From Aedes albopictus (Eukaryota; Arthropoda; Insecta; Diptera; Culicidae): a stretch of DNA of 64,000 bases. This document shows, one piece after another, positions 41,590 through 51,049 of this stretch. The translations under genes were made by a program, and so were the position numbers. Where the stretch lies: assembly GCF_035046485.1 (NCBI RefSeq), contig NC_085137.1, positions 318,042,739 through 318,106,738 on the forward strand, written 5' to 3'. Each line of letters opens with the position of its first letter. Position 1 is the first letter of the stretch. The notes below the pieces were generated by a model. It saw only the letters and a program-made list of their open reading frames with translations. It ran no database searches and was not told the origin of the DNA.

Positions 41590-41931
41590 ATTCGGGTAGA
41601 ATCCTCGAGAAAACTTTTGAAGCATTTCTGAAAAAAAAAACCTTGAGGGAGTTCTTAGAGGAATTTCTAGAGAAATCAGTAAAAGAATTACTGGAGAAGT
41701 TTTTGGATAAATCATTATAGGAATGATTGTAAAATTCTTGGAGGAATTCCTTGAGAAATTGCTGCAAGTATTCTTCGATTAAAGGTTGGTAGAATTCCCG
41801 CACCTATCTTTGAATGAATTCTTGGGGAAATATTTCAAGAGTTGGAGGAAAAATCCTGGAAGGTATTTGTGAAAGTATCCGTGAGGAAATATCTCGAGAA
41901 ATTATAAGAAGAATTTCTGATACTTTTTTTC
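41590..41931. repeat. degenerate GGAATT minisatellite relic
   Basis: Irregular AGAGGAATTTCTnGAGAAAT-type units, at about 24-27-bp spacing, related in style to the arrays at 51-61 kb. No gene. Confidence 0.45.
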
Positions 41932-42182
41932 TTGACGTAACGTCCTGACTGGGGCAGCTTATTGCTCTATGAGCACTTCCATAGTTATTAATTGAGAGCT
42001 TCCTCTACCAATGATCATTTTGCAAATGTTAAATATCGCATAGCAGGCATGAAGATGCTCTATGCCCAAGGATATCGAGGATATTTTTCTTATAGAAAAA
42101 TCCTGCACCGATCGGGAATTCAACCCGTCGCCCTAATGCTGAATACCCACGCCTTTGCAACTGTAACTATTTTGGCCCTTTT
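41932..42182 (-). mobile_element. Feilai-like SINE, antisense, diverged
   Basis: Read on the minus strand it begins GGGCCAAAATAG, has a damaged B box, GGGCATAGAGCATCTTCATG in the body, TAACTATGGAAGTGCTCATAG and GGACGTTACGTCAAG at the 3' end. It lies about 200 bp before the SPT small subunit exon 2. Divergence from the copy at 32380 marks it as older. Confidence 0.75.
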
Positions 42183-42380
42183 GTTTTAATAATTTCCGAA
42201 CCAACTCATAAAAAAAAACATTCCGGGAGAATTTCTTGAAAAATTCTCTGAGAAATTTCTATAAGGCCTTATAGGAAAACTTTTTCCTTTCTTAGGAGAA
42301 GTCTCTAGCCACGTGGCTAAATCAACTGCATGTGTTATCATGGTGTTACCATAACTATTTTCTTCTTTTTTCCTTTCCAG

Positions 42381-42505
42381 ACGTATTCTTATTTGCACTC
42401 TTCATGCTCCAGTGGTATTTCAACTGCAAGGTCGTTCTCCCGTTCACCGGCAGCATACTGGGGATACAACCAATCGACCAACAGCTGGCATCTTTTCGAA
42501 CGTAA
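42381..42505 (+). CDS. SPTSSA: serine palmitoyltransferase small subunit, exon 2
   Basis: The exon follows TTCTTTTTTCCTTTCCAG and completes the split codon (C from exon 1 plus AC gives His). It encodes VFLFALFMLQWYFNCKVVLP, the second membrane helix, in ungapped register with ...MLVSIVGMALYTGYVFMP of the human protein, then FTGSILGIQPIDQQLASFRT and TAA (42503-42505). The joined CDS is 234 nt (77 aa), the right size for an ssSPT. The helix is more divergent from vertebrate sequence than the WER motif in exon 1, so exon 2 is assigned by phase, length and hydropathy. Confidence 0.78.
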
Positions 42506-43140
42506 TCTCCCCGACCTCTACTACCTGAGAGTTGTTCAAGTATTCAATTAATTGTTCCAAAACCTAACCTAAGTTGACCTTTACGATCCCCGCACGAGGG
42601 TTATTCAACTGAGCAGAACCGATTGGTAATCTCTTCTTCTTCAAAAAATGTAAGTGTACCTAGTTAAGGCAGATAGACATATAAACCACAATCGAAACAT
42701 AGAATTATCATTGTGAATCTGAACTAGTAGGCGACCAGAGATAAAGCGTAAAGAAGAAAAATAAGTATGGCTAAGTGTGTAAAACATAGTGCTTTCAACT
42801 GCACCTAAACCCCACTAAACCTCTAGAGGTACTTGGCAAAAAAAGAGAAGTCAAAAGAAGTCACTTTTTATAGATGTAATCCAACGGAAACTCCGTATCG
42901 ATAAGCGTGTGGCGCGACTGAATGAAGCAAAATGTAAGTGAGACAGCTTTCGGCATATACCCACAACAACACTCGCACACGATAGTTGCAAAACCGATCA
43001 AATAAACCACTCGTGACTAAGGAGGCACTCGATATGCGGGAACCTCACTTGAACTGAGCTAATATCTAATGGAATCTTGTGGACGTTCATTGAAACACGT
43101 TGTGAGTATCACACTGGCCTTCTTCCATTAATAAAGCCTT
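42506..43140 (+). other. SPTSSA: 3' UTR of the SPT small subunit gene with candidate poly(A) signals
   Basis: No further ORF. AATAAA at 43001-43006 and again at 43130-43135. The UTR extent is inferred. 43141-43700 shows nothing recognisable except a CGTCCCGTATTTAACGGGAC palindrome (43550-43570) that recurs, nearly, at 62451-62472. Confidence 0.35.
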
Positions 43141-44403
43141 ATCGATTGGGCGTGCGGTTGTGATGAGTAAGAATAGCTGTTTATCGCATTTGTCGTTCAG
43201 ACAGGTATAAGAATATGGAGCGATAAAGGTTGTACAATCGGCTTGTTGAAATGATAAGAGGTTTTAGAGAAATTCGGCAACTGCTATGCGAGGCTGGCGC
43301 TAAGGCTGATGAAAGTGGGTACCGTTATTATCATGGAGTGATATTGATTTATTGGCAGATTAGGCATAAGTTTCTCATGTAAAGGCGACAAGCTGTCTCT
43401 GATTGTTATCGCAGTCAAAATTTCTAGGTATGTGGAAGTTGTCGGAAAAGATTACTTTTTTTTTGGAAGTACTAATCCACCGCGACACGTTCGTAGTCGT
43501 CCACGATGTCGGAAGCCTATTTTTGGTTCCCTGCTGTTTAGGCTGACCATCCGTCCCGTATTTAACGGGACAACAAAATTTTCAAACACTCGTCACTGGA
43601 GCATAGTTGAGGGATTCCACGGAGGCACGCAAGTCGATCCTGAGCGACCATTTCAAAAATATCTGAAACTTTGCACAGTTTTTCAATTTCATCTAAAACG
43701 TCATTTTTCGATATCAAATCTTCATATAGAGTCACGTCTAACTTTTCAAAAGGGTGTATGTGAAAATGGTTGAAAAATATTCAAAAAGCTGCACAGCAAA
43801 AACGGTTCGTTCGATTGTTATGATTTTTTCAGCAAAGTTAGATAACTTAATGGGGATTGCTAAGAAAATATACACTGTAAAAATTTTTTTTTTTTGCATT
43901 AAAAAAAATATCATTTTTGTCACACAAACTCAAATATCTCAAAACCCTATCTTTTTACCAACGTGATTTTTTCAGGGAAAACGGTCCATTATATTAGCTA
44001 TCTACCATAAAAATTTGGTGATGGTAAACTAATAAACAAAAAAGTTATGATATTTCAAACATTTCACAATTTTTACATTTAGTAAAAAAAATATGTTTTT
44101 TTTTACCGTGTACATTATTCAGAGAATCGCATTATGATGCTGATTTTATTGTTAAGGCTACCGCATGAATTAAACAAGTTATTTTCATGATATTTTTATT
44201 TAATTATTCATAACTATTATAGCATCTATTAGAAACTTAGACGCGATCCAGTGTAGTGATCAAAAGTATTGATAGTGTCATTATTTTTATTGTACGTGAC
44301 TGGCGAAAAATTCTGTTAATAGGGTTAAAACCTGTTGATAATAAGAAACATAAGTAATATTATTTTTAAGATAAAAGCTGCAAAACAAAAGTTTTATATA
44401 GAC

Positions 44404-44640
44404 GAATGCGTCTAGTTTACCTGCAAAAAACTTACCTCTTAGATAATAGATTTTATGATGGAGAGAAAGCGAGTAACTGCAACACCAACAAATACATAAT
44501 AGGTGCATACCACGACAATGCTCTAGACGTTTAGTTTACCTGCAAAAATTTACCTATCAGAGAATAGAATCATAAATATCGGGAGGAAGCGAGTAACTTC
44601 AACAACAACAAATGCATGATAGGTACCATGACAATGCTCA
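44404..44640. repeat. two tandem copies of a ~118-bp unit inside the 6-kb transposon
   Basis: GACG..(T)CTAGTTTACCTGCAAAAA...GAAGCGAGTAACT(G/T)CAACA...CATGACAATGCTC occurs twice in a row. The copies differ at several sites. Their position, just inside the left TIR and upstream of the transposase, fits a promoter or transposase-binding repeat; that role is inference. Confidence 0.7.
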
Positions 44641-44986
44641 CGAAAAAGCAAAAAATTACTACCGCTATGGTTATTAACCGTTATGTGTCCGACAAACTTT
44701 TTGCTTTTTTCTACACCGTGTATTTTAAATGGGAGCTGGGCCGACAGGGTACCGGCCACATAAAGGTTAAGGATTGTAAAGTAAAAGTTTTCTTCAGTCA
44801 AGTAAACGACACCAAACTAGTCAGTAAAAACTTGAAAGTGATTTTGTTTATTAAAATCTAACGAACAACACGAGTAGTCGCTTTCTCAACTGTTGTAGGC
44901 CGTTTGCAGAAAAAAAGTGCTCAAAAGAGTTACGAAATCTCACCGAAAGCACCATAGATAAACTGAAAGCGACAGGTTATGCTCCA

Positions 44987-47900
44987 ATGTCCACATTGAA
45001 TACAAATTTACGCATTTGCACGTCCTGCCGTCTAAACGTTGACAAACGAGCAATCTGTATATCATCGGAAGAGCAGGGCGCAGGAAGTTCGAAAACGACA
45101 ACAACTGAGGAATTACTAGAAGTTCCAAGTGCAGAGAGCCTTGCCACCGTACCATCAGCGACATCTGTTTCAACAAATCAATCGGAAGATGAGTGTATTA
45201 AAAAGGTAAACATCGAACGCTTTAACGAGGGCATAGCTGGGATAAAAGTGACTCCGATTAAATGGACGAAGATGGACTACGTTTATTATCCAGAGAAAAA
45301 ATACCGTGAAATAAACGAAGCTGTACGTAGAAACCTCTTCAAATTAGGACCTGAGGATGTGGAAAATACAGACTACGATGAGGTAATTATGAATATGAAG
45401 GAAAGGTTCTCGAATCCAGCCACGACAAGGAAAGAAAAATTATTGATTTTGTCGATGCTGCCAAGTTCGTGGTCTATTCAAGATGCCATTGATGAGTTCG
45501 AAACCAATAGATATACAGTAAAAGAGGCAAAACTATTTAAGAATAACTGTCTTTCAACCAAAAATACTAGGTCTAGTAATGCGTTAACAGACGAGGCAAA
45601 AGAAATAGTAGTTCAATATTTTGAAGATGATGAAGTAAGTCGAGCTATGCCTGGCCAGAAAGATTATGTATCAGTAAAACAAGATGGAAAGCGTCAAGCA
45701 ATCCAAAAACGAATAATGATGACGACATTGAAAGAAGCTTACACACGCTTCAAGGAAATTCACAATAATATTTGTTGTGACCAAGAGGGAAACAGACAGT
45801 CGGTAAAATAAGAGAGCTCACCAGCTGGGTTCTCAGAGAAAGAGTTCATAGTAGGGTACTTATATGTATAGAGATAGGTTGTATTGTAAATAAAACTAGT
45901 TCTATCATGACCACCAACGGACTCGGTACACTTTCATTTTCCTTAAGAAAAACCACTGTTATTTACGAGATGGGACATTTCATTGTTGTTTCCCGAGTTG
46001 TTACAGTGTCGACGAGGAGAAATTTCCTCAAGTTTTCCGCATTTTAATTATCTTGACGACCGTGCAGATTTATGTATTTTTTGGTGAAAATTGTGTGGAA
46101 AACTTGATAGTTATAAAATTTTCGCCGTTTGTTGGTATCGCGTGCAAATTTGTTTTGTCTAGTACTTGGTATTTTTGAGATTGTATGTGGCATGTATTTT
46201 GCAGAAACGGAGTTTAGGAGAAGGTGATTTTTGTCAAGAATTTTCGATGAAACAGTTTATTTTTTGTGCATATGTAATTGGATCATACGACAATGACCAT
46301 AAAAATGAACCATTTTGTCCTCCTAGTAACAACGCTGACAATTTTGTTGATGCCATTTTTCTTTTATCGGAGACAACACAATAGGGCTGAACAGGTCAAC
46401 GATGGAGTGCTGGAGTTTTTTTTATTCCCATTTGTTTCACCCTTTGCGTGTTGCAGGCACGTCACAGCTGTTGTATTTAGATAAGGAGTGGATACCGCCG
46501 ATGGAGTTTTTATAATCTGACGATTACAAAAGTGTACGTTTTATGTTTGCAGCTCTATTTTGCCCAATTTTTTGGCACCTTTTGGGTACATTTGCGGATG
46601 CATTAGCTGCTAATCATGTTGATCACCGTTTGGCATTGTAGTTCCATGAAGTTTATCGACCTTTTTTTGATGATGACAGAAAACACCTGCACTGTGTTTT
46701 AGTTTGGTGATTAAATGTGTTCAGCTTGATTTTAGTGCCTGTGAGTAATGCGTTTTTTTTTTAATGTTTGTAGCAATATTTTTACAAAATGTACATTTAG
46801 TAGCATTGACATTGGTCTACTCTTTCCAACGTACCACGCACACTGTTTCCAAGAGCTGACGCATTATTTTTTTTTGTGCCTAATGATTTTTGTTCATACT
46901 AGTGAATGGTGGCATTGTGGTTTCGTATTTGTTTTCAACGTTTGGTCAGCACTTTCCCAATCATTTTTATTTTGGTTTTGATCATTGCTTTGAACAGCAA
47001 TTAGTTGTTTTTTTTTTTAACAATTTGTGGCAGAAGGAACGATGTGTTTCAAACTTTTCAACCTTACGGTTGGTTCCTTGTTTATGTTCGGCAGCAATTA
47101 TTGTTTTTTTTTTTCAGAAGGAGGAGTATACATTCCCTTTTTTTTACTGCCCGATCAAGCTATTTCTGCATCATGCGCAGTTTTGATAGCGCATGGCTGT
47201 GATTCCGTATGATAGGTTCCGCGATAAGCCAGCCATGTCAATGACACTCATCCTGCAACGAATTCTGGTAGACGACAGCCGGACCGCAGCGAGATGGCGA
47301 CCGAAATCGATGGGCAGCTCAGCAGAAGGAAGCTACTGCGATATGCAATCATCTTCGTTTCACCACGTTACAAAGAAGAGATATGACGAATTGTTTTAAA
47401 GTGTGTGGAATTAACATATTATCAAAAAGATAATTTCGAACTATGTTTGTAATAATCGTTAACCTAGTTGCTTTCCGAGAATTAATTGATATTTACTATA
47501 TTGTATAGATTCGAGAGAAGATTTTTGTTTTACAACAATATCAGAAAATCCTTAGTACCTTTTTTCTAAAGGGGAAAGGTACTGTTGTGACCAAGAGGGA
47601 AACAGACAGTCGGTAAAATAAGAGAGCTCACCAGCTGGGTTCTCAGAGAAAGAGTTCATAGTAGGGTACTTATATGTATAGAGATAGGTTGTATTGTAAA
47701 TAAAACTAGTTCTATCATGACCACCAACGGACTCGGTACACTTTCATTTTCCTTAAGAAAAACCACTGTTATTTACGAGATGGGACATTTCATTGTTGTT
47801 TCCCGAGTTGTTACAATATTAAAGTAGGTTTTTCCTCATTTGCAAGCCTTCGGCCAAGGCAATGCAAGCTTCTTTCCAATTCAGGAACACATAATGTTTG

Positions 47901-49011
47901 TGTGTGCACAACCCATGAGAATATTAACCTTATTTTACATAGTTTGAAAAGAATAAATTTAACAAAGGATATTAAAATGTTAACTCGTAGTCTTTTGTGT
48001 GAAAATACAACATCAAATTGCTATCTACGATCTTGTTCGGATTGTCCAGATTCTTCATTATTGGAAAATACTTTATTCGGTGAGTTTGAAGAAAAATATA
48101 TTGATCAGTTATCATTTGAGCAATGGGTAACCACGGATAGGTGTGACCTAGAAACAATTGTAAAACCTGTAGATGAGTTTGTGTCATATTTTTGCTTGAA
48201 ATTAGAAAGTTTAATCCCTCACGATTTCATTAAAACAGAGCAATCCAGTTTTTTAAAAAATACGAAAAATACGTTACAAAATGGTGAATTTTTAGTCATT
48301 TGTGATTTTTCTGAAAATTACAGTTTTGTATTGCAAGATGAAGTTCAGTCCCATCACTGGAACGTGCAACAAGCTACAATTCATCCATTCGTTATTTATT
48401 TTAATGGAAGTTCGCAAATTGAACACTTTAGTTTCATTGTAATTTCCGAAGATTTAAGGCACGATTCAATATCCGTAAACTTGTTCATTGCCAAAATGAT
48501 TAACTTTTTACGCGTTGATAAACATAAAGAAGTCAAAAAGATATATTTTATGTCTGATGGAGCAGCGTCGCAGTACAAAAACCGTAAGAATTTTTCGAGC
48601 CTATGTCAATTTAAATCAATGTACGGAATTGATGCAGAATGGCATTTTTTTGCTACGTCACATGGCAAAGGTCCTTGTGATGCTATTGGAGGAACAATAA
48701 AGCGCATGGCCACAAGAGCAAGTTTAGCCAAAGAACGTGAGCATCCAATTAAAACTGCGAAAGAACTTTTTGAATGGGCGAATCGTAGAAAAGAAGAAGA
48801 TTTAACCAAATTATCATTTTGTTTTACTACTACGGAAGAGTACGAAATAAAGGCTTCAGAGCTCAGCGAGCAATATAATAACGCGAAAACGATCCAAGGA
48901 ACCCAAAAATTCCATTGTTTCATTCCATTGTCAGAAAATAAAATTAAAGCAAAACTATACTCAAACTGTTCTGACAATAATGCCAAAGTGTTCGATATTG
49001 TAAAAAAATAA
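44987..49011 (+). CDS. transposase-like gene of the 6-kb element, interrupted by an LTR element
   Basis: The coding frame runs 44987-45772, is cut by an LTR element (45773-47815 plus 5-bp duplication), and resumes without frame change at 47821, ending TAA at 49011. Upstream of the first ATG the frame is open back to about 44910 (..KCSKELRNLTESTIDKL), preceded by TTTGCAG, so a spliced first exon is likely. Features: CxxC (ICTSCR) near the N-terminus; an acidic/Ser linker; EKLLILSMLPSSWSIQDAID, a possible DNA-binding helix region; MPGQKDYVSVKQDGKRQAIQ; Cys-rich SNCYLRSCSDCPDSS; then LVICDFSENYSFVLQDEVQS, HPFVIYF, IYFMSDGAASQYKNRKNF and FFATSHGKGPCDAIGGTIKR. The two Asp residues (CDFSEN, MSDGAA) and later Glu-rich helices suggest a DDE-type catalytic core. 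I know similar insect and cnidarian hypothetical proteins but cannot name the superfamily. An AATAAA overlaps the stop region. As it stands the gene is disrupted. Confidence 0.7.
45773..46005 (+). repeat. 5' LTR of the 2-kb LTR element
   Basis: 233 bp, TG...CA ends, matched by 47583-47815. Confidence 0.88.
47583..47815 (+). repeat. 3' LTR of the 2-kb LTR element
   Basis: 233 bp, no difference noticed from the 5' LTR, so the insertion is recent. The host transposase frame resumes 6 bases later. Confidence 0.88.
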
Positions 49012-49139
49012 ATAAAATCAAATAAAAAATAAGTAAAACTGTTTTCATGATCTCATAACCCATAATAAAATCCAAACCCAAAACTCTTAGCCCTCTCTTA
49101 CCCCTATTGTGTCAAATCTATGATTATTGTTGTGTAATT

Positions 49140-49262
49140 TGAGAATTCATTTATATGTATAAATATTATATGTATATATATTATATGTATATATATTACA
49201 TGTATATACATATAATATAAATACATATAATATTTATACATATAATATACATAATACAAATG
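49140..49262. repeat. AT-rich ATATGTAT palindromic microsatellite
   Basis: Repeats of TATATGTATA on the left half and TATACATATA on the right half, so the tract can form a long hairpin. It lies between the transposase stop and the right TIR. Confidence 0.75.
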
Positions 49263-49877
49263 AATACACAAATATTGAATATCGTAAAAACAACTTGTTT
49301 AACTCCCGCAAGACCCTTAACAAAAAAAACAGCACCAAACTGTGATTCTCGAAATAATTTACACGGCAAAAAAAATTTTTTCTACTAAATGTAAAAAATT
49401 GTGAAATGTTTGAAATGTCATAACTTTTTTGTTTATTAGTTTACCATCACCAAATTTTTATGGTAGATAGCTAATATAACGGACCATTTTCCCTAAAAAA
49501 ATGACGTTGGTAAAAAGATAGGGTTTTGAGATATTTAAGTTTTTGTGACAAAAATTATATTTTTTAATGCAAAAAAAATATTTTTTTTACAGTGTATATT
49601 TTTTTAGTAATCACCATTTAGTTATCTAACTTTGCTGAAAAAATCATAACAATCGAACGAACCGTTTTTGCTGTGCAGCTTTTTGAATATTTTTCAACCA
49701 TTTTCATATACACCCTTTTGAAAAGTTAGTCGTGACTCAACATGAAGATATGATATCGAAAAATGGTGATTTAGGTTTGGTATGCACCTGGAACGGAAAG
49801 CAGTCAAGAAAAAAATCTTCATATTGTCAGATTTCTTGAAACGTAAACACCGCGCGGCCGTTGAAATGTTTCAAAAA

Positions 49878-50040
49878 GCGGCTTTGCACAAAAGTTCACG
49901 CGGTCTATCGTTTTTGAAAGGAACAGCCGCACCGTAGGAAACGCCGCAATGTTATTTCCCATAATGATGAAGTAAACAGGGAGTGAAAACCGCGGCTGTA
50001 CCTTTCGGAAGCGATAGGCCGCGTGCACTTTTGTGCAAAT
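49878..50040. repeat. imperfect inverted repeat, CG-rich
   Basis: TTTGCACAAAAGTTCACGCGGTCTATCG..GGAACAGCCGC near 49882-49931 faces GCGGCTGTACCTTTCGGAAGCGATAGGCCGCGTGCACTTTTGTGCAAA ending near 50040 (approximate match). A degraded fold-back element is likely. Confidence 0.5.
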
Positions 50041-50142
50041 CCCTCAATATTACCAAAGTAATTTTGACACTCGAGCTTGAGAGTCGAATTGAAGAAGAAG
50101 AAGCAGAAAAGTGTCGACGAAACAGTTTGTTTATAAACAACC

Positions 50143-50472
50143 ATGTTTGTTTACCAACAATTATGCACTTCGGCAACAAACCGGAAACATGGGCCTCCGG
50201 CAGATTTAGCAAAATCTAGAAGCGCTCCAGTTCACACTGTTCCGCTATATTTGCGGTGCTGTTTTTATGCTCTCGGCGGTCACAAGCAAAGCGCAAAAGG
50301 ATGTGAAGTTCCAGCAAACTTAGTCGAAAATCTCCGGCAGCTGTGGGAATCCAGAATGATTTGGAAGAGTGAGTATACATTTTATTACATTCAAATAACG
50401 TTTCATCATTGATAAATTTTCTTTATTTTAGGAACATCAATGGGTGCCTCAGTGCTATCGCAAACTGTTTAA
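50143..50472 (+). CDS. weak candidate two-exon gene, unknown
   Basis: An ORF from ATG 50143 runs to 50368 and meets GTGAGTATAC (donor). A TTTATTTTAG acceptor ends at 50431, and the frame closes at TAA 50470-50472. The predicted ~88-residue product has a Cys pair and ENLRQLWESRMIWK, a helix with a superficial likeness to the LWE motif of the TFIIA large subunit; I do not claim homology. Codon usage is more balanced than in neighbouring transposon DNA. 50473-51045 has no further coding signal. Confidence 0.22.
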
Positions 50473-51049
50473 TACGTCGAGGCGGAAGATGGTCATAGCA
50501 CTTCTATGCCAACCACACTGGAACCATCTGTACAACTATAGTTACGAAACCATCATCCCGGCATCGACCAGTCAGTTGCTTCCGCCAGCAGGAAAAATTT
50601 GCTGAAGTACTCGTGCATCCTCACCTGAAACGCAGCTAAACTAGGAGAAGTGTCTAAGGTTTCCAGTTGGTGACCTAAGCCACCGTCCATGGTCGGATTA
50701 CTTGGTCACACAATAAGCTCCATTTCGCTTCTGGGTCATGGTATGAGATGGTGCTTCTGTGAACTGAAAGGACTCGAGGCAGACTTGCTTAGTATTGGAT
50801 TTGAGACTGCGGTAGTATTTGGAAGAAGGAAAGTGGATCTGTTTTTTTATCCATGAATAATGAAATACATTTTGTTTTTAATAGTTCTACTGCAATGTAT
50901 ACGAGAATATTTTACATATGAGAATTGATCTGTTTTAACAAAACATTTTTTGGGAGTTAGTAAATTACGAAGTTGGTTAGAACAATTTATTGCTTTTATG
51001 AATCATTATCGAAGTAATAATCGTCTTTCCTAAAATATACGTTTAGTTT

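Larger units (their letters stand above)
31110..42380 (+). other. SPTSSA: 11.3-kb intron of the SPT small subunit gene
   Basis: GTAAGT at the donor and a TTTTTTCCTTTCCAG tract at the acceptor. The intron is nearly all transposon: a ruined antisense gypsy element (31366-39986) with many nested insertions, a TA-flanked MITE, degenerate minisatellite and a SINE. Unassigned stretches: 31110-31365 and 41100-41590, both AT-rich with nothing recognisable. Confidence 0.8.
45773..47815 (+). mobile_element. 2-kb non-autonomous LTR retrotransposon (LARD/TRIM-like), TSD ATATT
   Basis: Identical-looking 233-bp LTRs (45773-46005 and 47583-47815) begin TGTTGTGACC and end GAGTTGTTACA, flanked by ATATT at 45768-45772 and 47816-47820. 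The LTR has a TATA-like ACTTATATGTATAGAG and AATAAA. A primer-binding-like GTGTCGACGAGG follows the 5' LTR and a purine tract AAAGGGGAAAGG precedes the 3' LTR. The 1.58-kb interior has only short T-rich ORFs, no gag or pol. The TGTTGTGAC start resembles BEL/Pao LTRs, but that affiliation is a guess. Confidence 0.85.
43702..49765 (+). mobile_element. 6-kb DNA transposon with ~400-bp terminal inverted repeats
   Basis: The left TIR (about 43702-44115) starts CATTTTTCGATATCAAATCT and is mirrored by 49350-49765, ending ...AGATATGATATCGAAAAATG. Identity is high but not perfect. Between them are a long transposase gene (44987-49011, plus strand) and a nested LTR element. I could not define a target duplication because the symmetry fades gradually at both outer ends. 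Long TIRs with a single transposase gene point to an autonomous cut-and-paste element. Confidence 0.75.

Noticed and set aside
45773..47815. Tandem duplication of a gene 3' end
   Set aside because: The repeated 233 bp has TG...CA ends, a 5-bp duplication and a polypurine tract, so it is a pair of LTRs.
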